Part shown: positions 25,458 through 35,124 of the stretch, piece by piece
How the letters are laid out: every line of letters begins with the position of its first letter
Numbering within the stretch: the stretch's first letter is position 1
From: an uncultured Porphyromonadaceae bacterium
GTDB taxonomy: Bacteria; Bacteroidota; Bacteroidia; Bacteroidales; Muribaculaceae
DNA length: 64,000 nucleotides
Direction: 5' to 3'
Assembly (NCBI GenBank): GCA_905198125.1
Contig: CAJKBH010000005.1
Span: forward strand, 1 to 64,000
The notes under the pieces: generated by a model
The model's database searches: none
What the model was told of the DNA's origin: nothing
Seen by the model: only the letters and a program-made list of their open reading frames with translations
Position numbers and translations under genes: made by a program

Positions 25458-26759
25458 TTACATCTTTCCGTCGGGCAGCGGAGCGGTGGTGCCGTTCTTG
25501 GCGAACTCCGCGATCTGTGCGTCGGTATAACCGTATTCCTTCAGCACCTCGGCGGTGTTGCCGCCTAATGTCGGACAGGGAGGATACGTCGGCTGGAAAT
25601 TGCTCATGGTGAAGGGCACTCCGACGGTGACGAACTCGCCGACTTTGCCGGGCTGGTCTATCTTGACCAGAGTGTTTCCGTCGTATAGCGACTGGTCGTC
25701 CATGATCTCCTTGGTGTTGAGCACCGGAGCCACAGGCACCCCTGCGGGAGCAAGTTTCTCGGTGACCTGGTATTTGTCGAGGTCATTGTCAAGAACCCAT
25801 TTCTGGACGCGGGCTATCAGTGCGTCCTTGTGACGGTCGCGGGCGTCGGCGGTGTTGAAGTCCGGGTTTGTCAGCCAGTCCTGGAAGCCGAATACCTCCA
25901 CGGCTTTCTCGAAGTCCTTCTTGCCGCGCTGGAAGATGATGTAGACGTATGCGTTGGGGTCGGTCTCCCAGCCCTTGCATTTGTATGTCCAGCCGAGCAC
26001 GCCGCTGCCCTCGGTATTGCCGGAACGGGGCACATAGTCGGGGAATTTCTCGTTAGGATACTGCATGAACTGGGTCAGGTATCCTATCTTGTCGAGCGTG
26101 AGCTGGTCGCGTGTCTTGATACGGCACAGGTTGAGGCATGCGTTGTGCATGGACTGGTATACGTACGAGCCCTCGCCTGTGTGGGTGCGCTGCACCAGAG
26201 CCGCAAGCAGACCGATGGCGAGGTGCATGCCCGTGTTGGAGTCGCCCAGGGCGGCGCCGGACTGCGTCGGGATATTGTCGGGGCCGCTGTACCAGCCGGT
26301 TGTGGAAGCGGCGGCGGCCGTAACCTGAGCCACAGGCTCGTATGCTTTAAGATGTGCGTAACGCGAGCTTACCGGGAATCCCTTTATGGTACCGTAGATG
26401 CAGCGGGGGTTGAGCTTGTGCACTTCCTCCCAGCTGAATCCCAGCTTGTCCATTGCGCCCGGGTGAAGGTTCTCGACGAATATGTCGGCGGTCTCGATCA
26501 GTTTGGTCAGAATGGCCTTGCCGTCGGGAGTGGCAGCGTCAAGAGTCAGCGACTTCTTGCCGCTGTTCAGCTGCAGGAAGTAATAGCTGGGGCAATCGGG
26601 ATCGAACTGAAGTTCGTTACGGGTAGCGTCGCCGGTACCGGGACGCTCGATCTTGATGACTTCGGCTCCAAGCCATCCCAACAACTGTGTACATGACGGG
26701 CCGGACTGTACGCTGGTGAAGTCTATCACCTTAATGCCTTGCAATGGTGCTGTGTTCAT
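25458..26759 (-). CDS. frc: formyl-CoA:oxalate CoA-transferase
   Basis: A 433-aa class III CoA-transferase that moves CoA from formyl-CoA to oxalate. N-terminal GIKVIDFTSVQSGPSCTQLLGWLGAEVIKIE is the CaiB-BaiF family start, and the catalytic aspartate is Asp173 in ALGDSNTGMHLAIG (Asp169 in Oxalobacter formigenes). TPDGKAILTKLIETADIFVENLHPG is also typical. Length matches formyl-CoA transferases. Paired with oxc it completes the CoA cycle for oxalate breakdown. It is the first gene of the minus-strand module, and its upstream region is 450 bp with repeat DNA but no clear consensus promoter. Confidence 0.93.
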   Translation of the reverse strand: MNTAPLQGIKVIDFTSVQSGPSCTQLLGWLGAEVIKIERPGTGDATRNELQFDPDCPSYYFLQLNSGKKSLTLDAATPDGKAILTKLIETADIFVENLHPGAMDKLGFSWEEVHKLNPRCIYGTIKGFPVSSRYAHLKAYEPVAQVTAAAASTTGWYSGPDNIPTQSGAALGDSNTGMHLAIGLLAALVQRTHTGEGSYVYQSMHNACLNLCRIKTRDQLTLDKIGYLTQFMQYPNEKFPDYVPRSGNTEGSGVLGWTYKCKGWETDPNAYVYIIFQRGKKDFEKAVEVFGFQDWLTNPDFNTADARDRHKDALIARVQKWVLDNDLDKYQVTEKLAPAGVPVAPVLNTKEIMDDQSLYDGNTLVKIDQPGKVGEFVTVGVPFTMSNFQPTYPPCPTLGGNTAEVLKEYGYTDAQIAEFAKNGTTAPLPDGKM

Positions 26760-26969
26760 AATATTCTGATTTATTAAATTCGTGATTTCGAATGGCTTAA
26801 GTATGATAATAGAGTATTTTGCGCAATGCTTGCCGCATAATTCGCCATTCTTAAAATTCTGAAATTAGAACACCGTACAGTAAAAATAAGTTTGAACCCG
26901 CCGAAAAATAAGTTGTATGGAACAAAAAAGGCGACCAAGGCCGCCACACATTACGCATTATGACTTTTA
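26760..26969. other. AT-rich upstream region of frc
   Basis: No gene is seen. The DNA is AT-rich compared with the coding DNA and holds the frc leader. On the minus strand TATTTTTC and TATTTTTA words occur, but no full TTTG/TAnnTTTG pair, so the frc promoter may be atypical or activator dependent. Confidence 0.5.
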
Positions 26970-27046
26970 GACAGGAGAACAGGAGAAACAGGAGTGTATT
27001 CTGAACGCAAGGTTTATTTTTGACAGGAGAACAGGAGAAACAGGAG
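26970..27046. repeat. 77-bp inverted counterpart of copy 4
   Basis: Two direct arms (26970-26994 and 27022-27046, each beginning GACAGGAGAACAGGAG) enclose a 27-bp spacer. The whole 77 bp is the reverse complement of 21927-22003 with three mismatches. The two copies flank the DUF1573 and AEC-oxc-frc segment in opposite orientation. Confidence 0.93.
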
Positions 27047-27155
27047 CAGCTGCGTCGTTAGTGGCGTGGGTGCTCTGAGCCGCGCATAGAAAATAGCCAC
27101 AAGCCCGGTGCCTCTCCGAGGCAATGCGCGGCACGGACAGTCCCGCGCTACTAAT
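27047..27155. other. gene-free stretch with short palindrome
   Basis: No coding frame seen. It contains GCCTC-TCC-GAGGC (about 27109-27121), a hairpin word also found at the end of the 255-bp palindromic element near 51800-51812, suggesting a decayed related element. Confidence 0.5.
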
Positions 27156-27186
27156 AAAAAAGTGTGTCAACGGAAGGTTGACACAC
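27156..27186 (-). terminator. terminator of the rubrerythrin gene
   Basis: GTGTGTCAAC (27162-27171), loop GGAAG, GTTGACACAC (27177-27186): a perfect 10-bp stem followed on the minus strand by six T (27156-27161). It lies about 30 bp after the rubrerythrin stop. Confidence 0.9.
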
Positions 27187-27215
27187 CCTTGAGAGGTTAT
27201 GTAATCGGGGTTCGA

Positions 27216-27773
27216 TTATTTCTTGTTGCCGAAGTAGCGCTCGTAGAGACCGGCGAAGCCGCGGCCGTGACGGGCCTCGTCCTTTGCCATCTCGTGAACG
27301 GTGTCGTGGATAGCGTCCAGACCTGCTTCCTTGGCGTTGCGTGCGATACGCATCTTGTCGGCGTTGGCGCCGGCCTCGGCGTGCATGCGCTTGTCAAGGT
27401 TGGTCTTGGTGTCCCATACCATGTCGCCGAGCAGCTCGGCGAACTTGGAAGCGTGCTCTGCCTCCTCCCAAGCGTAACGCTTGAAAGCTTCGGCGATTTC
27501 GGGATAACCCTCGCGGTCGGCCTGACGGGACATGGCCAGGTACATACCTACCTCGGTGCACTCGCCCATGAAGTGAGTGTTCAGGTCCTTGATCATCTCC
27601 TCGCTGGTGCCTTTGGCTACGCCAATCTCATGCTCGGTTACGAAATTCAGGGCATCCTCTTCGTTCAGCTCTTTAAACTTGCTCTGCGGAGCACCGCACA
27701 TCGGGCACTTCTCGGGAGCGGTCTCACCCTCTGCGATATAGCCGCATACGGTGCAAATCCATTTCTTTGCCAT
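27216..27773 (-). CDS. reverse rubrerythrin
   Basis: A 185-aa protein with the rubredoxin domain first (Cys7, Cys10, Cys23, Cys26 in CTVCGYIAEGETAPEKCPMC) and the ferritin-like di-iron domain after it (EECTEVGMY-like helix GECTEVGMYLAMSRQADREG, EEAEHASKFAELLG, DEARHGRGFAGLYERYF). In classical rubrerythrin the order is opposite, so this is the reverse type found in anaerobes. The function is reduction of peroxide, or of oxygen, to water in the cytoplasm. It is a single-gene unit with its own promoter (27820-27850) and terminator (27156-27186). Confidence 0.92.
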   Translation of the reverse strand: MAKKWICTVCGYIAEGETAPEKCPMCGAPQSKFKELNEEDALNFVTEHEIGVAKGTSEEMIKDLNTHFMGECTEVGMYLAMSRQADREGYPEIAEAFKRYAWEEAEHASKFAELLGDMVWDTKTNLDKRMHAEAGANADKMRIARNAKEAGLDAIHDTVHEMAKDEARHGRGFAGLYERYFGNKK

Positions 27774-27819
27774 TTCTATCGTTTATTTTAGTTTGTCAAT
27801 ACTCTGTTCTAAGTATAAA

Positions 27820-27850
27820 CAAAATTAGTCAAAATTTGATTAACCTCAAA
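27820..27850 (-). promoter_or_regulatory. promoter of the rubrerythrin gene
   Basis: On the minus strand: TTTG (complement of 27847-27850), 19 bp, TAATTTTG (complement of 27820-27827), a full match to the Bacteroidota consensus. About 46 bp before the start codon. Confidence 0.82.
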
Positions 27851-27853
27851 ATG

Positions 27854-27894
27854 AAAAAGGGCCCGTTTAATCATTTTTATGAATTAAACGGGCC
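27854..27894 (-). terminator. terminator of the AspT/YidE-type transporter gene
   Basis: GGCCCGTTTAAT (27860-27871) pairs with ATTAAACGGGCC (27883-27894), with a T-rich tail on the minus strand (complement of 27854-27858). It directly abuts the rubrerythrin promoter. Confidence 0.88.
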
Positions 27895-27937
27895 TTATCC
27901 TAAAATGTGTCAAGACTTTATATCATGTGTCAAGACC

Positions 27938-29629
27938 TTATATAAAGAACAGGATGACCAACTGGGCGGCGACCACACGCATGAACATGGTGAGGGGGTA
28001 GACGGTGGAGTAGCTGACGGCGGGAGCGTCGTTGTTCGCAATCTTGTTGCCGTAGGCCAGTGCGGGCGGGTCGGTGTATGAACCGGAAATCATACCGCAG
28101 ATGGTGAAGTAGTTCATCTTGTATTTGGCGCGGGCCACGATGCCCATCACAAGCAGGGGTATCATCGTGATGGCGAAACCATACAGCACCCATGTCGCGC
28201 CTTCGGGGGTAAACACCGTGGCCGCGAAGTTCTTGCCGGCGGCAATACCCACCGAGGCGAGGAACAGGCAGATGCCGAGCTCGCGCAGCAGCAGGTTGGC
28301 TGACGAGTTGGTGTATGTCACCAGGTGTATCTTATGACCGTATGCACTCAGCAGGATGGCGACGATAAGGGGACCGCCGGCCAGACCTAACTTCATGGGC
28401 ACCGTCATGCCGGGGAACTGCAACGGTATGCAGCCCACCACGATGCCGAGGAAGATGCCGATGAACATGGTGATGAGGTTGGGTTCGTTCAGACGTTTCA
28501 TAGAGTTGCCTAACTTGGAAGCCAGGTTGTCGATGTCGGAGAGCTTGCCCACAACCGTGAGGCGGTCGCCCATCTGCAGGCGCAGACCGGATGATGCCAC
28601 CAGATCGACGCCGGCTCGGTTCACGCGCGTCACGTTAAGCTGATAGCCGTCGTGCAGGTGGAGCGAGCCGAGTTTCACGCCGTTGTATTCGGTACGTGTC
28701 ACAAGGATTCGGCGCGATACTACGGGACCCTGTTCCATCTCCCATTTCTTCTCGACACTGGGGCCGATGAATCGGTTGAATATCTCTTCGTCCTGAGCCT
28801 GGCAGACTATGAGGCAGAGGTCGCCGAGGTGAACTTCGGTCTTGGACGTGGGGATGATGACATGGCCGTCGGGCTGCTCGATACGCGACACGACATAGTC
28901 GGCCGAAATCAGGGTGTGGAGCTTCAGCATGTTCAGACCGTCAATCAGGTCGTTGGTGACGCGCAGCGTCATCATGTGGGGCGCGAGCTCGCTGTTGTTG
29001 GACTCGGCCTCCAGTTCGGCTGTCTCCTTGGCGTTGTCGATCTTGAAGATGGCCTTGATCAGGATCATGGTGAGGATGATGCCGATCACGCCGAGGGGAT
29101 AGGCCGCGGCATAACCCATGGACATCTGCTGGCTGACGTTGCTGCCGTCGGGCACAACCTGCAGGAAAGTCTGCTGTGCGGCACCGAGACCGGGGGTGTT
29201 GGTCACGGCTCCCTGCATGATGCCCACCATCTGCGAGATAGAGGTGCTTCCTTCCGCACCGCCCTGGATGTAGTAGATGGCCAGCATCACCGCCACGTTG
29301 AGGCTGATGCCCAGCAGGGCCAGCAGGTTCATGCGGATGCCGCCCTCCTTGAACGACGAGAAGAAGCCGGGGCCGACCTGCATACCGATGGAGAAGATAA
29401 ACAGAATCAGACCGAAGTCCCGCAGGAAGTTAAGCACCTCGGGGCTTGTGGTATATCCGAAGTGGCCCAGCAGCAGACCGACGAACAGAACGAACGTCAC
29501 GCCGAGCGACACGCCGAAAATCTTGATTTTCCCGAGGTAGATACCCGTGAAAATCACTACCGAGTAGAGTATGATGGTACTCGGCAGGGAGAGGTTGTTT
29601 GGTTCAAATAGCTCTAATAACCAATCCAT
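27938..29629 (-). CDS. AspT/YidE-type antiporter with two RCK_C domains
   Basis: A 563-aa membrane protein of the aspartate:alanine exchanger (AAE) family. There is a hydrophobic block of about five helices (residues 10-190), a central hydrophilic part holding two RCK_C/TrkA-C-like domains (about 215-380: LKLHTLISADYVVSRIEQPDG; GVKLGSLHLHDGYQLNVTRVNRAG), then a second hydrophobic block of five helices with GSYTDPPALAYGN near the end. The symmetric halves and the paired RCK_C domains are diagnostic for the family. The substrate may be dicarboxylic or amino acid anions; neither is shown. Its leader holds an AT-rich repeat. It is monocistronic by the flanking terminator. Confidence 0.87.
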   Translation of the reverse strand: MDWLLELFEPNNLSLPSTIILYSVVIFTGIYLGKIKIFGVSLGVTFVLFVGLLLGHFGYTTSPEVLNFLRDFGLILFIFSIGMQVGPGFFSSFKEGGIRMNLLALLGISLNVAVMLAIYYIQGGAEGSTSISQMVGIMQGAVTNTPGLGAAQQTFLQVVPDGSNVSQQMSMGYAAAYPLGVIGIILTMILIKAIFKIDNAKETAELEAESNNSELAPHMMTLRVTNDLIDGLNMLKLHTLISADYVVSRIEQPDGHVIIPTSKTEVHLGDLCLIVCQAQDEEIFNRFIGPSVEKKWEMEQGPVVSRRILVTRTEYNGVKLGSLHLHDGYQLNVTRVNRAGVDLVASSGLRLQMGDRLTVVGKLSDIDNLASKLGNSMKRLNEPNLITMFIGIFLGIVVGCIPLQFPGMTVPMKLGLAGGPLIVAILLSAYGHKIHLVTYTNSSANLLLRELGICLFLASVGIAAGKNFAATVFTPEGATWVLYGFAITMIPLLVMGIVARAKYKMNYFTICGMISGSYTDPPALAYGNKIANNDAPAVSYSTVYPLTMFMRVVAAQLVILFFI

Positions 29630-29654
29630 GTTACAGTTTATAGTTTGTGGTAGT

Positions 29655-29757
29655 TTAGAAAGTTGAAAAAGTTTAAAAAGTTAAGATAAATGTGTTGAGA
29701 TTCGGAAGACTGCACTATTCTCTTAACTTTTTCAACTTTATAACCTTTTCAACTTTG
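29655..29757. repeat. AT-rich inverted element, copy 3
   Basis: AAAGTTGAAAAAGTTTAAAA and AAAGTTAAGATAA (about 29658-29690) are mirrored by CTTAACTTTTTCAACTTTAT (about 29723). It fills the gap between ettA and the transporter gene and is the third member with 2909-3015 and 25318-25448. Confidence 0.78.
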
Positions 29758-29760
29758 GTT

Positions 29761-31446
<1,686 letters not shown>

Positions 31447-31454
31447 GTGTCAGG

Positions 31455-32009
31455 TTATTTGGTAACGGTGCGGTATTCGCATTTCACTTTGCCGCGTTCG
31501 AAGGCATTGAGCTTGGAGCGTATCATTTGCTTGCGGATAGGTGCGATATGGTCGGTGAACACTTCTCCGAGCAGATGGTCGTATTCATGCTGGATGATAC
31601 GGGCCAGATAACCGGAGAATTCCTGCTTGTGGGGCTTGAAATTCTCGTCGACCCATTCGAGCGACACGTGCTCCACGCGCTTTACGTTCTCGGAGAGTCC
31701 TGGCAGCGACAGGCAGCCCTCGCTGCGTGACACGGGGGCCTGGTCCTCGATAATCTCTAACTGAGGATTGATCAGCACCATCTTTGAGTCGGCGCATTCG
31801 GGGAATTCAGAAGCGAGCACGGACCCGTCTATGACTATGACTGCGATGCTGAGGCCAATCTGCGGCGCGGCAAGGCCGATGCCTTCGGCGGCATACATCG
31901 TGTCGAACATGTCTTTTACAAGTTTCTGCAATTCAGGGTAATCGGGCTCTATATCCTCAGCCTCCCGGCGCAATACGGGGTGTCCGTATACATATACTGG
32001 TAATACCAT
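31455..32009 (-). CDS. def: peptide deformylase
   Basis: A 184-aa metalloprotease that removes the formyl group from the N-terminal Met of new proteins. All three motifs are present: GIGLAAPQIG (residues 43-52), EGCLSLPG with the metal-binding Cys99, and QHEYDH with metal ligands His141 and His145 and catalytic Glu142. Length is usual for bacterial deformylases. It is the first gene of the def-ettA operon, with a consensus promoter at 32097-32128 giving a leader of about 80 nt. Confidence 0.97.
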   Translation of the reverse strand: MVLPVYVYGHPVLRREAEDIEPDYPELQKLVKDMFDTMYAAEGIGLAAPQIGLSIAVIVIDGSVLASEFPECADSKMVLINPQLEIIEDQAPVSRSEGCLSLPGLSENVKRVEHVSLEWVDENFKPHKQEFSGYLARIIQHEYDHLLGEVFTDHIAPIRKQMIRSKLNAFERGKVKCEYRTVTK

Positions 32010-32096
32010 AGTGAAAGTCTGTTTTATTGAAGCCGGCTACCCTTATTGTCAAGTGAGTTAACCGACTTCGTTGCATGTCGCTCTAATTTTAAAGTG

Positions 32097-32128
32097 CAAA
32101 ATTACCAATTTTTTCCCACCCCTGCAAA
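32097..32128 (-). promoter_or_regulatory. promoter of def-ettA
   Basis: Minus strand TTTG (complement of 32125-32128), 20 bp, TAATTTTG (complement of 32097-32104). Full consensus match and correct spacing. Confidence 0.82.
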
Positions 32129-32140
32129 TATGAAAGTAAT

Positions 32141-32178
32141 AAGAGGGCATGGCGGAACGGATTCCGACATGCCCTCTT
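32141..32178 (-). terminator. terminator of the L31 gene
   Basis: AAGAGGGCATG (32141-32151) pairs with CATGCCCTCTT (32168-32178), 11 bp, with an inner CGGAA/TTCCG stem. The minus-strand tail is ATTACTTT, a modest T-rich run. Confidence 0.75.
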
Positions 32179-32199
32179 AGGGTCGGTGATGACGAAGAA

Positions 32200-32454
32200 T
32201 TACTTCTTGGAGCGGTTGCCGTAGCGGCTGCGGAACTTGTCCACACGACCGGCGGTGTCGACCAGCTTCTGCTTGCCCGTGAAGAAGGGGTGCGAAGAAC
32301 TGGTGATCTCAAGCTTTACAAGAGGATACTCCTTGCCGTCAATTTCTATTGTTTCGCGCGAAGCTACAGTGGAACGTGTGATGAACGTCTCGTCGTTCGA
32401 CATGTCCTTGAAACATACCTCGCGGTACTCCTTGGGATGAAGATCTTTTTTCAT
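32200..32454 (-). CDS. rpmE2: 50S ribosomal protein L31, type B
   Basis: An 84-aa protein of the zinc-independent L31 type B family: MKKDLHPKEYREVCFKDM at the start, LEITSSSHPFFTGKQKLVDTAGRVDKFRSRYG near the end. The CxxC zinc motifs of type A L31 are absent; the only cysteine is in REVCFKD. Type B is the form used under zinc limitation in many bacteria, but Bacteroidota often carry it as the sole copy. Single-gene unit with promoter at 32521-32552 and terminator at 32141-32178. Confidence 0.96.
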   Translation of the reverse strand: MKKDLHPKEYREVCFKDMSNDETFITRSTVASRETIEIDGKEYPLVKLEITSSSHPFFTGKQKLVDTAGRVDKFRSRYGNRSKK

Positions 32455-32520
32455 TTCAGTTTGTACGTACTTAATGTTTAAAAGTTGGTTTAGCAGGTCG
32501 CGATCCCACTAATTGGCCTG

Positions 32521-32552
32521 CAAAGTTACAAAAAAAATTGAAACCGTGCAAA
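32521..32552 (-). promoter_or_regulatory. promoter of the L31 gene
   Basis: Minus strand TTTG (complement of 32549-32552), 20 bp, TAACTTTG (complement of 32521-32528). Full consensus. Confidence 0.83.
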
Positions 32553-32560
32553 TAAGGGCG

Positions 32561-32600
32561 GATTTATCGGGATTAATCGGGATTAATCGGGATAAATCGA
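32561..32600. repeat. 10-bp tandem repeat
   Basis: Four units with a period of 10 bp: GATTTATCGG, GATTAATCGG, GATTAATCGG, GATAAATCGA. It lies between the L31 promoter and the terminator of the carboxyltransferase gene. Confidence 0.85.
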
Positions 32601-32610
32601 GAATCTCGAA

Positions 32611-32644
32611 ATAAAACGGCCCCGTCCTGGGAGAGGGCGGGGCC
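32611..32644 (-). terminator. terminator of the carboxyltransferase gene
   Basis: GGCCCCGTCCT (32618-32628) pairs with AGGGCGGGGCC (32634-32644) with one G-T pair; the minus-strand tail is GTTTTAT (complement of 32611-32617). It lies 19 bp after the stop. Confidence 0.87.
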
Positions 32645-32662
32645 TGTGTGTATCATCGGGGT

Positions 32663-35044
32663 TTACTTCCCTGTTGTAATCTTGATCGATATGCCGCCGT
32701 CGGGGTTGATATCGATCTGGAGTGTCGTGCCGTTGGCGAGCTTCAGGGCCGGCGCGTTGTCGGCGTGATGCTCCGGCACGGGGTTGCTGCCGGCTGTGCC
32801 GCCTTCAACCGAAGGCAACGCGCGGTTGATGTCCACTTTCTTCACCACAGCGGCGGGCTTGGGAGCCTCGGCCTTAGGCGCGGGCTTTGGAGCGGCTACG
32901 GGCTTGGGTGCGGGAGCGGGCTTGGCAGCGGCGGGTGCGCCTGCTCCGGCAAACTGGAACAGGGGCTGGTCGGTGCTCATCACGTCGCCGTCCTCGATCA
33001 TGACCTTGGCGATGACGCCGTCGCGGTCGCTGGCCAGATTGTTCTCCATCTTCATTGCCTCGTACACCAGCAGGGTGTCACCGGCCTTGACAGCATCGCC
33101 GGGCTTAACCTTCACTTCGAGTACGGTGCCACCCATCGGAGCGTTAAATATCGGACCGTCGGCAGCTGGGGCGGGAGCAGGAGCTGCGGCAGGAGCTGCG
33201 GGTGCGGCCGCTACGGGAGCGCCGGTGCCTTCGAACTCGATCAGAGGCTGGTCGGTGGACATGACGTCGCCGTCGGCCACGAGCACACGCTTAACCTTGC
33301 CTCCCTTGTCGCAGGCCAGGTCGTTCTCCATCTTCATGGCCTCGTAAACCAGCACCACGTCGCCGGGCTTGACTACGTCGCCGGGTTTCACGCGGATCTC
33401 CATGATGTTGCCGCCCATCGGAGCGCAGAACACCTCGCCGGCGGGAGCCTGAGCCGCGGGAGCAGCCTGGGCTGCAGCGGCGGCAGAAGCCTCGGCGGGC
33501 TTGTTGGCGTCATATTCGGCCTTGCGCTTGTTGGTCAGGAATGTCTTGGCCACGGCCGGGAGAAGTTCGAGAAGCAGATATTCCTCCTCGTTGGCTGCCA
33601 AAGGCACGCCGCCGAACTTGTCGAGGTTCGGGTTCTCCGGTTTCTTGTATGACGTCACGTCGTAGGGTTTCTCCTCGGCGCTGCCTGTGATCTGCTCGCG
33701 GAACTTGGGATCTACCGGCACGGGAGTCGTGCCGTACTCACCCTTCACGAGCGAGATGAACTGATTGTTCTTCTGCGTATAGTCGGCGTTGCCCTTGCGG
33801 CGGTCCATGGCGAGGTTCACGGCCTGCGAACCCACGATCTGGCTGGTAGGCGTAACGAGAGGCACGAGGCCAGCATCGCGGCGCACCTTCGGAATCAGGG
33901 CCATGGCGTCCTCCAGAACGTCCTCGGCACCGAGAGCGCGCAGGTTGGCCACCATGTTTGAGTACATGCCGCCGGGCACCTCGGCGTTCTTCACCAGCTC
34001 GTTGGGCTTGGGAAGTCCGAAGTAAGCCTCGATCTTGTGGCATGCGTCGAGCAGTTCCTCCTCCTTGTTGTTCTTGGCGGCTTCGATGGCGCGGTCGAAT
34101 TCGGCGTCAATCTCCTTGGGCATGGCTGCGAAGGCCTCGTCGAAGTCCTTGGGCCATTTGTCCTTGTTGAGGTCGAAGTCAGCCAGTGCCTTGCGGGCGT
34201 TCTTGAGCTCGTGGCGGATCTTGGCCACAGCCTCCATGTTGGCGTCAACCTCTACGCCGAGTTTGTCGCAGAATATCTTTATAAGCTCGATGGAAGGAGC
34301 CGCGGAGCCGCCGCCGAACCACCAGATGTTGGTGTCGACGATGTCCACGCCCTGTATGATGGCCGTCAGCACTGAAGCCAGACCGTAGCCGGGAGTACAG
34401 TGGGTGTGGAAGTCGACGGGCACCTTCAGAGCCTTCTTCAGCTTGGGCATCAGCGTGTATATGCGCGAGGGGCTTACCAGACCGGCCATGTCCTTGACGG
34501 TGATCATCTTGGCACCCAGTTTCTCCATTTCCAGAGCCAGGTTGACGAAGTAATCGTCGGTGAATATCTTCTCGTTTTCGGGCGTTCCCTTGGGATCGAC
34601 GGTGTAGCATACGGCGGTGTCGGAGATGCCGCCCAGCTCGTTGATCATCCGGATGGAACCCTTGATGTTGTTGATGTCGTTGAGCGCGTCGAAGATACGC
34701 ATCACGTTCAGACCGTTCTCAATGGCTTTCTTGTAGAAGCCTTCGAGCACGCTGTCGGGATAGGGAACGTATCCGAACAGGTTGCGGCCGCGCGACAGGG
34801 CGGACAGAAGGGATATGCCCTTCATTTCCTTGGAGCATGCGCGCAGACGGTCCCAGGGGGACTCGCCTAAGTAGCGCATCACGGAGTCGGGCACTGCGCC
34901 TCCCCACACTTCCATGATATAGAACTTAGCCTCCCGGTACAGGGGGAGCAGCTTGTCAACGTTTTCCTGTTTCAGGCGCGTAGCGAACAGTGACTGCTGT
35001 CCGTCGCGAAGAGTCAGGTCTCGAATTTGAAGCTTCTTTGCCAT
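32663..35044 (-). CDS. biotin-dependent carboxyltransferase (oxaloacetate decarboxylase alpha / pyruvate carboxylase B type) with two biotin domains
   Basis: A 793-aa protein. Residues 1-about 460 are the HMGL-like carboxyltransferase domain: RDLTLRDGQQSLFATR with the metal-binding Asp, VKDMAGLVSP with the expected lysine, and DFHTHCTPGYG with the metal histidines. Two biotinyl domains follow, each with EAMKMEN; the biotin lysines are Lys571 and Lys665. They are joined by Ala/Pro-rich linkers, and a further lysine/proline linker leads to a C-terminal tail ending in IDINPDGGISIKITTGK. Usual family members carry one biotin domain. It could act with membrane OadB/OadG or with a biotin carboxylase; neither is in the window. 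An 80-bp gap to the PBP gene upstream allows cotranscription. Confidence 0.88.
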   Translation of the reverse strand: MAKKLQIRDLTLRDGQQSLFATRLKQENVDKLLPLYREAKFYIMEVWGGAVPDSVMRYLGESPWDRLRACSKEMKGISLLSALSRGRNLFGYVPYPDSVLEGFYKKAIENGLNVMRIFDALNDINNIKGSIRMINELGGISDTAVCYTVDPKGTPENEKIFTDDYFVNLALEMEKLGAKMITVKDMAGLVSPSRIYTLMPKLKKALKVPVDFHTHCTPGYGLASVLTAIIQGVDIVDTNIWWFGGGSAAPSIELIKIFCDKLGVEVDANMEAVAKIRHELKNARKALADFDLNKDKWPKDFDEAFAAMPKEIDAEFDRAIEAAKNNKEEELLDACHKIEAYFGLPKPNELVKNAEVPGGMYSNMVANLRALGAEDVLEDAMALIPKVRRDAGLVPLVTPTSQIVGSQAVNLAMDRRKGNADYTQKNNQFISLVKGEYGTTPVPVDPKFREQITGSAEEKPYDVTSYKKPENPNLDKFGGVPLAANEEEYLLLELLPAVAKTFLTNKRKAEYDANKPAEASAAAAAQAAPAAQAPAGEVFCAPMGGNIMEIRVKPGDVVKPGDVVLVYEAMKMENDLACDKGGKVKRVLVADGDVMSTDQPLIEFEGTGAPVAAAPAAPAAAPAPAPAADGPIFNAPMGGTVLEVKVKPGDAVKAGDTLLVYEAMKMENNLASDRDGVIAKVMIEDGDVMSTDQPLFQFAGAGAPAAAKPAPAPKPVAAPKPAPKAEAPKPAAVVKKVDINRALPSVEGGTAGSNPVPEHHADNAPALKLANGTTLQIDINPDGGISIKITTGK

Positions 35045-35124
35045 AATATTCTCGGTTTTGTGTTTTTTTGGTCTTAATTTATATGGTATTGAAAATTAAG
35101 GTGCATTGTCTAATGAGCAGATGC

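Noticed and set aside
27938..29629. AspT/YidE-type antiporter as the oxalate:formate exchanger of the oxalate module
   Set aside because: It is separated from frc by the rubrerythrin gene and by two terminators, and the AEC permease is directly in the oxc operon; nothing in the sequence points to oxalate.
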